DNA of 64,000 nucleotides from Citricoccus sp. K5 (GCF_902506195.1 NZ_LR732817.1:2550245-2614244), one strand, 5' to 3'; counted from the stretch's first letter, positions 1-11,733 are shown. Made by a program: numbers and translations. The notes: generated from the sequence alone by a model not told the origin.

Positions 1-705
1 GAGGCCGATGTCGTCATCCCGGTCCCCGAGTCCGGCACGCCCGCCGCGGTGGGCTACGCCGAGGAATCCGGCATCCCGTTCGGCCAGGGCTTCGTCAAGA
101 ACTCCTATGTGGGCCGCACCTTCATCCAGCCCTCGCAGACCCTGCGCCAGCTCGGAATCCGACTCAAGCTCAACGTCCAGCCCGCCGTGGTGTCCGGCAA
201 GCGCGTGGTGGTGGTGGACGATTCGATCGTGCGCGGCAACACCCAGCGCGCGGTGGTCCGGATGCTCAAGGAGGCCGGTGCCGCCGAGGTGCACGTGCGG
301 ATCTCCTCGCCGCCCATCAAGTGGCCGTGCTTCTACGGGATCGACTTCGCCTCACGAGCCGAACTGATCGCCAACGGCGCCGGCGTCGCGGAGATCGCCG
401 CCTCGATCGGGGCCGATTCCCTGGAGTACATCTCCGCGGAGGGCATGATCGAGGCCACCGAGCAGCCCCGCCGCTCGCTGTGCACCGCCTGCTTCACCGG
501 CGACTACCCGATCCCGCTGCCCAGCGAGGACGAACGGGGCAAGCACCTGCTGGAGCAGCCGGTCGCCGCCACAGCGTCCGACCCCGTCGCCGATCCGGAG
601 TCAACGGTGAACCCTGACGAGCGTCCCGGCGCCGTCGGCTGCGACCCGGGACCCGACGCGCCCTACGAAGACCTGCTGACCGCAACCGACAGGACCCCGC
701 TGTGA
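1..705 (+). CDS. purF: Amidophosphoribosyltransferase PurF, C-terminal part (5' end outside window)
   Basis: PurF makes 5-phosphoribosylamine from PRPP and glutamine, the first committed step of purine synthesis. The frame is open from base 1, so the N-terminal glutaminase domain lies upstream of the window. The part seen is the phosphoribosyltransferase domain with the PRPP-binding motif VVVVDDSIVRGNT (bases 208-246). A CxxC in LCTACFTG (477-500) and a Cys in PIKWPCFYG match the iron-sulfur cluster ligands of the Bacillus-type enzyme. About 45 acidic, Pro-rich residues extend past the conserved end. The stop overlaps the purM GTG start by 4 bp (GTGA), so the two are probably translationally coupled. 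Confidence 0.96.
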   Translation, partial: EADVVIPVPESGTPAAVGYAEESGIPFGQGFVKNSYVGRTFIQPSQTLRQLGIRLKLNVQPAVVSGKRVVVVDDSIVRGNTQRAVVRMLKEAGAAEVHVRISSPPIKWPCFYGIDFASRAELIANGAGVAEIAASIGADSLEYISAEGMIEATEQPRRSLCTACFTGDYPIPLPSEDERGKHLLEQPVAATASDPVADPESTVNPDERPGAVGCDPGPDAPYEDLLTATDRTPL

Positions 706-1925
706 CCGCTTCCGAGCACCCCCACGATCCGGCCGGCGCAGTGCCCGGCGCTGCCGATACCGCACCCGGGACCACCTACGCCTCCGCCGGCGTGGACGTG
801 GAGGCCGGTGATCTCGCCGTCGAGTTGATGAAGGACGCGCTGAAGGCCACCCACAACGACTCCGTCATCGGCGGCGTGGGCGGATTCGCGGGACTCTACG
901 ACGTCTCGGCGCTGCTGAAGTACTCCAAGCCGCTGTTGGCGACCTCCACGGACGGCGTCGGCACGAAGGTCGCGATCGCGCAGGCGCTGGACAAGCACGA
1001 CACGATCGGCTTCGACCTGGTCGGCATGGTCGTGGACGACATCGTGGTGGTCGGCGCCGAGCCGCTGTTCATGACCGACTACATCGCCTGCGGCAAGGTG
1101 GTTCCCGAGCGCATCGCGGACATCGTCCGCGGCATCGCCCTGGGGTGCCAGGCTGCCGGCACCGCCCTGGTGGGCGGAGAGACCGCCGAGCACCCCGGCC
1201 TGCTGGGCGTGGACGAATACGACGTCGCCGGCGCCGCCACCGGTGTGGTCGAGGCCTCCGCCCTGCTCGGCCCCGAACGCGTCCGTGAGGGCGACGTGGT
1301 CATCGCCATGGCCTCCTCCGGCATCCACTCCAACGGCTACTCCCTGGTCCGCCGCGTCATCAACGACGCCGGCTGGTCCCTGGACCGTGAGGTCACCGAC
1401 CTGGGCCGCACGCTCGGCGAGGAGCTGCTGGAACCGACGCGCATCTACACGGCCGACTGCCTCGACGTGATGCGCCACCTCAACGGAGACCCCGTCTCCG
1501 GTGCCGCGGGCGCGGTGACCACCGCCTCCGGCGAGCCCGCCCTGCACGGCTTCTCCCACGTCACCGGCGGCGGGCTCGCGGCCAACCTGGCCCGCGTACT
1601 CCCCCGCGGCCTGATGGCCACCGTGGATCGCGGGACCTGGTCACTGCCGGCCGTGTTCTCCCTCGTCGGCCAGCTCGGGCGCGTCCCGCTGGAGGACCTG
1701 GAGCGCACCCTGAACCTCGGCGTCGGCATGGTCGCCGTGGTGGATCCCGCCGCCGCCGATGAGGCCCTGGCCCGGCTCAACGCCCGCGGCCTGACGTCCT
1801 GGGTCGCCGGAACCGTGGGCCGCGTGACGGACGAGGCCCGGAACGCCGGCACCGACTTCATGCAGGGCGCCAAGGGCGTTGACGGCGGAGCGGTCCTGCT
1901 GACCGGGGACTACGCCACAGCCTGA
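702..1925 (+). CDS. purM: Phosphoribosylformylglycinamidine cyclo-ligase PurM
   Basis: PurM is the AIR synthetase of purine synthesis: it closes FGAM to aminoimidazole ribotide using ATP. The 407-residue product is somewhat longer than the usual 340-350 because of an extra N-terminus of about 30 residues. Family motifs are the glycine-rich VIGGVGGFAGLYD near residue 50, STDGVGTKVAIA near 85, and LVGGETAEHPGLL near 160. The GTG start at 702 has an AGGA ribosome-binding sequence at 691-694 with 7-base spacing and overlaps purF, which fixes the start. The gene converges on the sirtuin gene, whose end is 26 bases away. Confidence 0.97.
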   Translation: MTASEHPHDPAGAVPGAADTAPGTTYASAGVDVEAGDLAVELMKDALKATHNDSVIGGVGGFAGLYDVSALLKYSKPLLATSTDGVGTKVAIAQALDKHDTIGFDLVGMVVDDIVVVGAEPLFMTDYIACGKVVPERIADIVRGIALGCQAAGTALVGGETAEHPGLLGVDEYDVAGAATGVVEASALLGPERVREGDVVIAMASSGIHSNGYSLVRRVINDAGWSLDREVTDLGRTLGEELLEPTRIYTADCLDVMRHLNGDPVSGAAGAVTTASGEPALHGFSHVTGGGLAANLARVLPRGLMATVDRGTWSLPAVFSLVGQLGRVPLEDLERTLNLGVGMVAVVDPAAADEALARLNARGLTSWVAGTVGRVTDEARNAGTDFMQGAKGVDGGAVLLTGDYATA

Positions 1926-1951
1926 CGCGCTACGACGGTGCGCGGGAAGGG

Positions 1952-2977
1952 TCAGAGCAGGGCGTCCAGCCACTCCAGCGCCGGAGCCAGGCGGGTACGC
2001 CAGCGGAAGGCGGCCTTCGTGTCGGCGCGCGTGGGGCCGCCGTTGAGGACCGCCACCGGCTTGCCCGCCTTCTCCGCGTCCAGCACGAACTTGAAACCGC
2101 TCATGACGGCCAGTGACGTGCCGATCGCCAGGACGGAGCCGGCCCGCTCGAACGCCTGGCGAGCGGCGGCCTTCCGCTCGGCCGGCACGCTCTCACCGAA
2201 GTAGACCACGTCCGGCTTCAGCTCCACCGAACCGCACACCAGGCAGCCGACCAGGTGGAACCGGTCCACCCACTCCTGTCCCAGCGTCACATCCCCGTCC
2301 GGGTTGACCATCAGCGGGTCCACCTGGACCGCCTCGAGGTAACCGGGATTCGCCTCGACCAGGCGGGCGTCGAAGGACCGGCGGTCCTCCAGGGCCCCGC
2401 AGTTCAGGCAGCTGACCCGGTCCAGGTCCCCGTGCAGGGCCACCAGCCCCGGGGTGCCCGCCGCGGCGTGCAGTCCGTCCACGTTCTGGGTCACGACGCC
2501 GGCCAGGATCCCGGCGCGCTGCCAGCCCGCCAGGATGTGGTGGGCCGGGTTCGGAAAGGCGGCGTCCATCTGCCGCCAGCCCACGAAGGACCGCGCCCAA
2601 TAGCGGTGCCGAGCGCCGTCGTCGTGCCGGAACTCCTGGTAGGTCATCGGCCGGTGCCGCCGCAGCGATCCCTGCGGTCCGCGGTAGTCGGGGATGCCGG
2701 AGTCCGTGGAGATGCCCGCGCCGGTGATCACCAGCGGCCGGTGCTCCCGCAACAGGGCCAGGATGCCCGCTCGCGCGATGGCGGGATCCTGCGGCGGGGC
2801 CGCGTCCTCCACGATGCGCGCGATCGAGCGCAGGGCGGCCCGGTGACCGTTGGCGGCCGGATGGCCCGGGAGCAGGGTGGTGCCCGGAAAACCATCTGTC
2901 GTCTCCACCGAATCGGCGGTCTCAGCCGTCGCCGGCGTGCCCCGAGGAGGCTCGGCGGATGGTGGCTCAGTCGACAT
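1952..2977 (-). CDS. Sir2-family NAD-dependent protein deacylase
   Basis: A sirtuin: it removes acyl groups from lysines using NAD. Motifs in order are the NAD-binding GAGISTDSGIPDYRG, TQNVDGLHAAAG, the catalytic His in LVALHGDLD, two zinc-binding Cys pairs (CLNC and CLVC), and GTSLAVMSG. About 340 residues with an N-terminal extension of about 60, so longer than CobB. The start is uncertain. ATG at 2977 is used here; an in-frame TTG at 2989 would overlap the DUF3073 stop by 4 bases (TTGA), which suggests translational coupling with that upstream gene. Substrates cannot be told from sequence. Confidence 0.93.
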   Translation of the reverse strand: MSTEPPSAEPPRGTPATAETADSVETTDGFPGTTLLPGHPAANGHRAALRSIARIVEDAAPPQDPAIARAGILALLREHRPLVITGAGISTDSGIPDYRGPQGSLRRHRPMTYQEFRHDDGARHRYWARSFVGWRQMDAAFPNPAHHILAGWQRAGILAGVVTQNVDGLHAAAGTPGLVALHGDLDRVSCLNCGALEDRRSFDARLVEANPGYLEAVQVDPLMVNPDGDVTLGQEWVDRFHLVGCLVCGSVELKPDVVYFGESVPAERKAAARQAFERAGSVLAIGTSLAVMSGFKFVLDAEKAGKPVAVLNGGPTRADTKAAFRWRTRLAPALEWLDALL

Positions 2978-2985
2978 GGCGACGA

Positions 2986-3198
2986 TCAACCCTGCGTGCG
3001 GGGATCGTCATCCTCCTCGGATTCCTTCACATAGTCCGCGTACTTGTCCGCGTAGTCGATGTACTGGTCATCGTCATGGCTGGAACCGCTGTTGCCGGCC
3101 AGCTCACGCTCCAGTGCCGACAAATCAGTGGCCGGGGAGAAATACTTCATGTCCCGGGCCTGCTTGGTTGCTTTTGCCTTTTGACGGCCGCGCCCCAT
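2986..3198 (-). CDS. DUF3073 domain-containing small basic protein
   Basis: A 70-residue protein of the actinobacterial DUF3073 family, function unknown. The N-terminus MGRGRQKAKATKQARD is strongly basic and typical of the family. A middle segment KYFSPATDLSALERELAG is followed by a short acidic, Tyr/Asp-rich tail (YIDYADKYADY, then EEDDDP). A strong ribosome-binding sequence (AGGGGGT) lies just upstream. It sits next to purM, a common place for this family in actinomycetes, and its stop meets the start of the sirtuin gene, so both are probably on one transcript. The charge distribution would fit nucleic-acid binding, but that is inference. Confidence 0.9.
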   Translation of the reverse strand: MGRGRQKAKATKQARDMKYFSPATDLSALERELAGNSGSSHDDDQYIDYADKYADYVKESEEDDDPRTQG

Positions 3199-3359
3199 GA
3201 GCGTGACCCCCTTTGTTGTCCGTCCCCGTGCTGTCAGCCCCTAGGCAGGGCTGGTCCGGAGTATGCACTGATCATGATGGTTCGTGGACACTAGGTTAAC
3301 ATGTTTCAGCACCCCTTGGAGCCGCCTGCCTGCGTGACGGCACCGAAAGGACCATGACC

Positions 3360-4088
3360 ATGGACACACGCCCGGACGGGTCAGGCGACGAGTCAACCCC
3401 TGACGCCCCCGAACCCACCGACACAGCAGGGACCCCGGAATCACCGGAGGCCTCTGAGACCGCCGAAGCCGCCGGCTCGGGCGACCGCTACGTCCCCTAC
3501 CTGCCGCCCCGCCAGCCGGATACGGCCCCGGCGCCACGGCCCCGGCGGCAGCGCGGCTGGTGGATCGCCATCGGCGCCCTGGTGGTGGTGGCCCTGGCCG
3601 TATTCGTCCTCTGGCCGCTGTTGAGCTCTGCGCAGAACGGCCCGTCCGGTGAGACCCTCGACCCCGGGCCGACAGTGTCCCGCGACGCCGAACCCGGGCT
3701 GGACGGGATCGTGGCCCGCGAGGTGCCCCCCGCCCAGATCGTGCCCGGCGACTGCCTGACGGACTTCGAGTCCGTGGGCGAGCCCTCCACCGTGGTGGAG
3801 TGCAACCGCGACCACGAGGCCCAGCTGGTCGGCCGCAAACTCTGGCCCACCGGCCGCGCCTTCCCCGAGGACATGCAGGCGGCCGCCGAGCGGTTCTGCG
3901 CCACGATCGAACTGGACAGCGCTGCGAACGCCCAGGTCATCGTCGAGATCTCCCACCCCACCCAGGGCACGTGGGACGAGGGCGACCGCCGCGTGGACTG
4001 CCTCGCCGTGGCCCATGACGGCACCTTGGACGCCTCCCTCGTGGCGGAGCCAGTCCTGGAGGACTGGACAGACCACGTGGACGGTTAG
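3360..4088 (+). CDS. Septum-formation-family membrane protein
   Basis: About 242 residues. The first ~60 are Pro/Thr/Glu-rich and probably cytoplasmic. A single membrane segment follows (GWWIAIGALVVVALAVFVL, near residues 63-82), then an extracytoplasmic domain with Cys residues in PGDCLTDFE, VVECNRDHEAQL, ERFCATIEL and VDCLAVAH. This GDC...C.HEAQ pattern is the Septum_form family signature; its biochemical role is unknown to me. ATG at 3360 is preferred over 3354 because AAAGGA (3346-3351) is 8 bases away rather than 2. It is transcribed divergently from DUF3073 and convergently with clpB. Confidence 0.75.
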   Translation: MDTRPDGSGDESTPDAPEPTDTAGTPESPEASETAEAAGSGDRYVPYLPPRQPDTAPAPRPRRQRGWWIAIGALVVVALAVFVLWPLLSSAQNGPSGETLDPGPTVSRDAEPGLDGIVAREVPPAQIVPGDCLTDFESVGEPSTVVECNRDHEAQLVGRKLWPTGRAFPEDMQAAAERFCATIELDSAANAQVIVEISHPTQGTWDEGDRRVDCLAVAHDGTLDASLVAEPVLEDWTDHVDG

Positions 4089-4094
4089 CTGACG

Positions 4095-6731
<2,637 letters not shown>

Positions 6732-6804
6732 GCTGGTCCTTTCTGCCGCCGCTCCTGACACGCGGGGCGTCTGCCGGTGAAACGGGTCTGTGAATCGGGT
6801 CGGT

Positions 6805-6832
6805 ACTCAAAGTTGAGTGTACTTAACTCAAC
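6805..6832 (-). promoter_or_regulatory. HAIR-type HspR operator upstream of clpB
   Basis: The sequence GTTGAGT-N7-ACTCAAC (6812-6832) is a perfect inverted repeat with the HspR/HAIR geometry (consensus CTTGAGT-N7-ACTCAAG). A third half-site, ACTCAA at 6805-6810, forms a second tight dyad with 6813-6818. It lies about 75 bases before the clpB start. Binding by HspR is inferred from the match and from hspR being in the same window. Confidence 0.85.
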
Positions 6833-6906
6833 CTGGTTCTGATACCCGCTATTCCCCTCTTTCGCCCCGCGTCATGCCTCCCGGCCCATCGCCGGCTCAA
6901 GCCGCC

Positions 6907-7800
6907 TCAGACGGTGTCGCCGGAGTCCTGCAGCACGGCTTCCACGTGGTCCACCTGCGCCTGCAGGATGGCCTCGGCATTCCCTCGAGACACACCGCTG
7001 AGCACACCGTAGACGTGGTGATCACCCAGGGAGCGGCCGCCGGCCACCAGCGTCGACTCCCCGCCCTGACCGTCCGAGATCGTGAGGTACGTGGCGTCCA
7101 GACCGCCCAGTTGCTCGAAGGTGGCCGTGGCCCCGGCCTGCTCGTCGCTCTCCAGGGTTCCGCACCCTGCAGGCAGTTCGGAGTAGATGTCCATGATCTC
7201 CATCGGCTCGGCAGTCTGCGCCACCAGCAGCTGGACGCTCGGCGCTGCCGAACCGGCGCTGTCGACCGCCTCCAGGTCAGCCTCGTAGACGGCGGTGGCC
7301 CCTTGGACCGCTTGGGTCTCGAAGGCGTTAATCCCGTCCAGGAGCACCGCGCAGCCGCCCTCGGGGGTGAACCCGGTCAGGTTGAGGTTCATGGTGAACG
7401 GGGCTCCGGCCACCAAGGACTCCTCCTTCGAGAGGACGGTCCCCACGGGAAAGTCCTGCTCGGGGAGGGTCAGCGCCCCGAAGCCATCGTCCGCGGCCCC
7501 GGCAGCGTCTCCGGCGTCTCCGGTGCCTCCGGTGACGCCAGCGCCGTCGGTCGCCGGCTCGGCTGCCGCATTCTCCGACGACGTGGGCGAGTCGGCGCTG
7601 GAGGCGGAGCCGGACGAGGCAGGGGACTCGGAGGCCTTGCCGTCCACATTGATGGAGACGCAACCGGTCAGCACCAGCGCGGATGCCGCCAGCAGCCCGG
7701 CGGCCCGCAGGGGCAGGCCGGTATTCACGGTGCGGACGGGGCCTCCGGCAGTAGTCGGCGTGGAGGTTCTCGGTCGGCGTCGGTGCAGGTCAGTGCTCAT
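6907..7800 (-). CDS. Predicted lipoprotein of unknown function
   Basis: A 297-residue secreted lipoprotein. A basic N-terminus and hydrophobic stretch end in the lipobox LVLTGC near residue 47. A Ser/Ala/Asp-rich linker of about 60 residues follows, then a compact domain with two Cys (GGCAVLL and AGCGTLES) that could form a disulfide. I do not recognise the family with confidence; the shape resembles lipid-anchored sensor or substrate-binding domains of mycobacterial lipoproteins, but that is weak. ATG at 7800 has a GAGGG ribosome-binding sequence and puts the signal peptide at the N-terminus. It is divergent from the BrkB-type gene, with about 115 bases between them. Confidence 0.7.
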   Translation of the reverse strand: MSTDLHRRRPRTSTPTTAGGPVRTVNTGLPLRAAGLLAASALVLTGCVSINVDGKASESPASSGSASSADSPTSSENAAAEPATDGAGVTGGTGDAGDAAGAADDGFGALTLPEQDFPVGTVLSKEESLVAGAPFTMNLNLTGFTPEGGCAVLLDGINAFETQAVQGATAVYEADLEAVDSAGSAAPSVQLLVAQTAEPMEIMDIYSELPAGCGTLESDEQAGATATFEQLGGLDATYLTISDGQGGESTLVAGGRSLGDHHVYGVLSGVSRGNAEAILQAQVDHVEAVLQDSGDTV

Positions 7801-7915
7801 GTTTTCCCTCGGTGGTGCGATGTGCGGCGATGTCTCCATCTTCCCAACGTGCGCTCCCGGGCCCGGGGCGGCTGCGGACGGCCGTGGCCTGCCGCCCGGG
7901 GGTACCCTCTGAAGC

Positions 7916-9076
7916 ATGCCCCGCCGCCTGCTCCGCCGTCCGGCACCGGCCCATACCTACGTGCGGCCGCGGTTGACGCTGTTCCATGTGCTCCGCCGGA
8001 CCATCATGAAACTCGTGGGCATGCAGGTGTGGGACGTGGCGGGCGGGATGACCTTCTACACGCTGCTGTCCGTGGTCCCCGGAGCGATCGCCATCGTCTC
8101 CATCGTCTCCATGCTGGGGCTGGAGGACGAGACCGTGGTGACGGCCGCGGGGCTGGTCAACGAATTGCTGCCCGAGATCAATCCGGACGTCCTTGCCTCC
8201 ACGCTGCTGTCCCTGACCAACAGCTCCACCGGCGTGCTGGGCCTCGTCCTCGGTCTCATCGGCTCGATCATCGCCGCCTCCAATGCGCTGGCCTCCTTCC
8301 ACCGGGCCATGCACCGCATCTACGACACCCGGGAGGGTCGGCAGTTCCTGTGGTTCCGCACCGTGATCTTCCTCGAGACCCTGGTGTTGATGGTCGCCCT
8401 GATCGTTGTTCTGCTGCTGGTGTTGATCGGCGGGGATCTCTCCACCCGGATCGGAGACCTGCTGGGCCTCACCGCAGCCACGGTGACCCTCTGGAACATC
8501 CTGAAGTGGCCGGCCATCCTGACCGTGCTCGTCTTCGTCGTCTCCGTGGCCTACCACCGCGGCGCGAACGTGGTGCAACCCCGCTTCCGGTGGTTGTCCT
8601 GGGGCGGGCTGTCCGCCGTGCTCGTCCTGTTCGCCATGACCCTGCTCCTCGGATGGCTGGCCAGCTACGCCGGGGCACTGGATTGGATCCTCGGCACCCT
8701 GAGCAGCCTCGGCGTGGCCATGATGGTCACGTGGGTCAGCTTCATCGTGCTGGTGGCCGGCGCCGCATTCGACGCCGAACTTCTCCGCGGTCGCCAGTTG
8801 GCCGCCGGCCTACCTGCCTGGGACACCCTGCAGCTGCGGACGCGGCACACCGGCACTCTGGAGTTCCTGGACGAGGACGCTGCCCAAGCCCGCACGACCG
8901 CCCACGCCGTGGCCACGTCGGTGCGCACAGGCGAGCCCGTCACCGTGGCCAGGAGCCCGTGGATCGCCGAGGCGGACACGTTCTGGTCCATCGACTCCTC
9001 TGACCTGCCCGTCTCCACCGGCAAGCCCTACCAGGCGCCCCCGCAGGAACCTCCTCAGGAGTCCCGGTCGGGCTAG
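7916..9076 (+). CDS. YihY/virulence factor BrkB family membrane protein
   Basis: An integral membrane protein of 386 residues. The conserved BrkB/YihY N-terminal region includes GGMTFYTLLSVVPGAIAIVS, followed by about six hydrophobic segments up to residue 285 and a soluble C-terminal tail of about 100 residues. The family was once annotated as RNase BN; that assignment is wrong, and its role is still unclear. The TAG stop lies in a CTAG shared with the stop of the convergent response regulator. Another in-frame start, such as ATG at 8007, is possible. Confidence 0.88.
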   Translation: MPRRLLRRPAPAHTYVRPRLTLFHVLRRTIMKLVGMQVWDVAGGMTFYTLLSVVPGAIAIVSIVSMLGLEDETVVTAAGLVNELLPEINPDVLASTLLSLTNSSTGVLGLVLGLIGSIIAASNALASFHRAMHRIYDTREGRQFLWFRTVIFLETLVLMVALIVVLLLVLIGGDLSTRIGDLLGLTAATVTLWNILKWPAILTVLVFVVSVAYHRGANVVQPRFRWLSWGGLSAVLVLFAMTLLLGWLASYAGALDWILGTLSSLGVAMMVTWVSFIVLVAGAAFDAELLRGRQLAAGLPAWDTLQLRTRHTGTLEFLDEDAAQARTTAHAVATSVRTGEPVTVARSPWIAEADTFWSIDSSDLPVSTGKPYQAPPQEPPQESRSG

Positions 9077-9675
9077 ATCCAGCCCTGCTCCCAGGCCATC
9101 TGGGAGGCCTCCCGCCGGGTCCCCACGCCGAGCTTGCCCATGGCCGAGGACAGGTAGTTGCGCACCGTGCCCGGCGCCAGGTGCAACCGCTCGGCGATCT
9201 GCTGCACGGTGGCCGCATCCCGCCCGGCCCGCAGTACGTCGAGCTCCCGGTCCGTCAGGGGGCTCCGCTCCCCGCCGAGGGCCGTGGCAGCGATGTCCGG
9301 GTCCACGTACCGCTTGCCGGCGGACACGTCCCGGATCACCCTGGCCAGCTCCTCGGCCGGAGTGGACTTCGGTACGAAGCCGGACACCTTCTCGCTCAGC
9401 GCCCGCCGCAGCACCCCGGGTCGGGCGTGCCGGGTCACGATGATGACCTTCGTGGCCACCTGCCGCAGGATCTGCCCGGCAGCCTCCACGCCGTCCATCT
9501 CCGGCATCTCCAGGTCCAGCAGGCAGACGTCCGGCATCAGCTCCCGGGCGGCGGCCACCGCCTGGAGCCCGTTGTCCACGCCGGCCACCACCTCGAAGTC
9601 CTCCTCCAGGCCCAGCAGGGTCTCGAGCGCGCCGCGGATCAGCACCTCGTCATCGGCGATCAGCAAGCGGATCAT
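9073..9675 (-). CDS. NarL/LuxR-family response regulator
   Basis: A two-domain response regulator of 200 residues. The receiver domain has the acidic pair ADDE (residues 7-10), the phosphoacceptor Asp54 in LLDLEMP, and the conserved Thr and Lys of the fold (IIVTRHARPG, FVPKSTP). A LuxR-type helix-turn-helix (about 137-195) includes LTDRELDVLRAG and HLAPGTVRNYLSSAMGKLG. It overlaps the kinase gene upstream by 4 bp, so the pair is one operon. It is close to the DesR/YvfU type of regulators that partner 5-6 TM HisKA_3 kinases. The target genes are not evident; neighbouring membrane and export genes are candidates only. Confidence 0.94.
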   Translation of the reverse strand: MIRLLIADDEVLIRGALETLLGLEEDFEVVAGVDNGLQAVAAARELMPDVCLLDLEMPEMDGVEAAGQILRQVATKVIIVTRHARPGVLRRALSEKVSGFVPKSTPAEELARVIRDVSAGKRYVDPDIAATALGGERSPLTDRELDVLRAGRDAATVQQIAERLHLAPGTVRNYLSSAMGKLGVGTRREASQMAWEQGWI

Positions 9676-11030
9676 GGGGTCGGCTCCTTCGGATGGACGG
9701 TGGAGGATTGAGAGTGGCCCCGGCCCGGCACTGCGGGCAACCGGGCCTCGAGGACGAAGGCGCCGTCGTCGTACCGGCCGGTCACCGATCCCCCGGAGGA
9801 GGCGAACCGGCGGTTCAGACCGGACAACCCCGTGCCCGACGCCGGCCCGCCCACCCCGCGTACCCCGGGGCCGTCGGGTGCCCCGGCTCCATCGTTGACG
9901 TCGTTGCCGTCGTGACCAGCGGGCGCCTCGACGCCGTCGTTCACCATGGCCAACCGCAGGCCGTCGTCGATGGCCTCCAGGGTGATGGACACCTTCGTGG
10001 CAGCGGCGGCATGGCGCAGGATGTTGGTGGCGCCTTCACGGACGGCCAGGCCGAGCAGGGTGCGCACGGCAGGGTCCTCGACCAGGACGCCCCGAATGGT
10101 GACAGTGGCACCCGACGCCTCAAGGACGTCCTTGGCATTGGCGATCTCCTCCTCGAGGGAGACCTCGCGCAGGTTGCGCACCAACGAGCGCGTCTCCTCC
10201 AGGGCGGTGCGCGCGATCGTCCGGACCTCGTGGATGTTCGCCGCCGCGGCATCGGGTTGTCCCGCACCCATCAGTCGCTCCGCCAGTTCGGCCTTGAGGG
10301 CGATCACCTGCAGGTGGTGGCCCTGGATGTCATGCAGATCCGAGGCGAATCGCAGCCGTTCCCTGGCCACCGCCAGTTGAGCGGCGTCCCGGCGGGCTAC
10401 GTCCAGCTCGACCACGATGTTCCACCACCATGCGGAGAAGAGGAAGACCGCCGGGACGAAGATGATGAAGAAGACGAGCGGGGGCATCTGCTGTGCGGCT
10501 GCCTCGCTGGGGACGACCACGCCCGTGATGAGTTGCCCGGCCCACCAGTGCACCGCGATCAGGGCGATCCCGACGGCGATGACCAGCCGGCGGGTCACGC
10601 CGTGGACCAGGATGGCCAGGATGTTCGCGGCGATCCACAGGGAGATCCCCCCGGGGAAGGCCCCTCCCGGCAGCCACAGGGTCAGCACCCACGCGAGGCC
10701 CGCGGGTGCCAGCAGAAGCACGGTGGCCCACGGGCGCGGCCATCCTGCTCCCATACCGTTCCTGACCAGCCAGCTGCAGATGGACTGGGTCAGCCCTCCG
10801 ATGGCGACCAGCACGGCGGCAACGACTAACGGCCACCCGGGCCGGCCGCCAGCTTCGAGATGGAAGAACAGCAGCATGGTCGCCGTGATGAAGGCCATGA
10901 ACACGGCGAACAAGACCATCGAGATGTACGTGTACCACCAGGTGACCTGCACGCCGCGAACGGGCCGGCCGGGCGCCGTCGAGGGCAATTGCCCCGATGG
11001 TCGGCTCACGGACGGTTCTGGCTGGCTCAC
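9672..11030 (-). CDS. Sensor histidine kinase (HisKA_3 / DesK-like)
   Basis: A 452-residue membrane histidine kinase. About six hydrophobic segments fill residues 35-205, with no obvious extracytoplasmic sensor domain, so the membrane part itself probably senses the signal, as in DesK. The HisKA_3 dimerisation helix carries the phospho-acceptor His233 in FASDLHDIQGHHLQV. The HATPase domain shows VREGATNILRHA (N-box) and GTGLSGLNRRF (G-box). A Gly/Asp-rich insert (residues about 375-395) sits inside the ATPase lid. It is coupled to the response regulator by a 4-bp overlap. Confidence 0.93.
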   Translation of the reverse strand: MSQPEPSVSRPSGQLPSTAPGRPVRGVQVTWWYTYISMVLFAVFMAFITATMLLFFHLEAGGRPGWPLVVAAVLVAIGGLTQSICSWLVRNGMGAGWPRPWATVLLLAPAGLAWVLTLWLPGGAFPGGISLWIAANILAILVHGVTRRLVIAVGIALIAVHWWAGQLITGVVVPSEAAAQQMPPLVFFIIFVPAVFLFSAWWWNIVVELDVARRDAAQLAVARERLRFASDLHDIQGHHLQVIALKAELAERLMGAGQPDAAAANIHEVRTIARTALEETRSLVRNLREVSLEEEIANAKDVLEASGATVTIRGVLVEDPAVRTLLGLAVREGATNILRHAAAATKVSITLEAIDDGLRLAMVNDGVEAPAGHDGNDVNDGAGAPDGPGVRGVGGPASGTGLSGLNRRFASSGGSVTGRYDDGAFVLEARLPAVPGRGHSQSSTVHPKEPTP

Positions 11031-11214
11031 GCTTCCCAGGGTAGGCCGATGACAACTGTCACGGCCGCGCGGTGACTCTCACCCGTGAAGAGGTGACAGC
11101 CGGACACTGCCGCTGCCCCGGCCTCCCGACGAGGCTGGAAGCACACCAACCGCAGTACAGCGGACCACCCGCATCTGGGCCGTCACACCGGCCGCGGCAC
11201 CGAAAGGCACCACC

Positions 11215-11709
11215 ATGGACCTCCTCTCCAACATCCAGTCCTTCACCGAGTCCCTGCCGAGCGCCCTGCGATTCCTCGGAGTCGTGCTCGCCGCCTTCAT
11301 CCCCTATATCGAGGGCGAGGGCGCCGCCATCGTGGGCATCATCGCCGGCATGGAGCCCTGGGTCGCCATCCCGGTGGCCATCCTCGCCAACGTGGCGATC
11401 GTGGTGGTGATCGTCCTGTCCTTCGAGAAGATCCGCGCCGCGATCATCAACCGCCGGATCGCCGCCGGCAAGACCCCGAAGCCGGCCTCGGAGAAGCAGC
11501 AGAAGGTCCGCCGCGCGCTGGACAAGTACGGCGTCCCCGGCGTCTCCCTGCTCGGACCCTTCCTGCTGCCGACCCACTTCACCGCCGCCGCGTTGACCTC
11601 CTTCGGTATCACCAAGGGCCGGGTCATCACCTGGCAGGCCGTGGCCATCGTCCTCTACTCCACCGTGTTCGGAATGCTGTTCTACGGCGTGCTCTCCGTG
11701 GTGGCCTGA
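11215..11709 (+). CDS. Small multidrug export family protein (COG2426 type)
   Basis: A 164-residue membrane protein with hydrophobic segments near residues 20-40, 45-75 and 115-160 and a basic cytoplasmic loop (KIRAAIINRRIAAGKTPKP). The pairing of AFIPYIEGEGAAIVGIIAG with VPGVSLLGPFLLPTHFTAA is typical of the small multi-drug export protein family. Transport activity is inferred from the family name only. Start ATG 11215 follows CACCGAAAGGCACCACC. No operon partner is obvious; the cupin gene starts 24 bases downstream on the same strand and may be co-transcribed. Confidence 0.82.
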   Translation: MDLLSNIQSFTESLPSALRFLGVVLAAFIPYIEGEGAAIVGIIAGMEPWVAIPVAILANVAIVVVIVLSFEKIRAAIINRRIAAGKTPKPASEKQQKVRRALDKYGVPGVSLLGPFLLPTHFTAAALTSFGITKGRVITWQAVAIVLYSTVFGMLFYGVLSVVA

Positions 11710-11733
11710 GCCGGCGCGGGCTACGGTGACACC

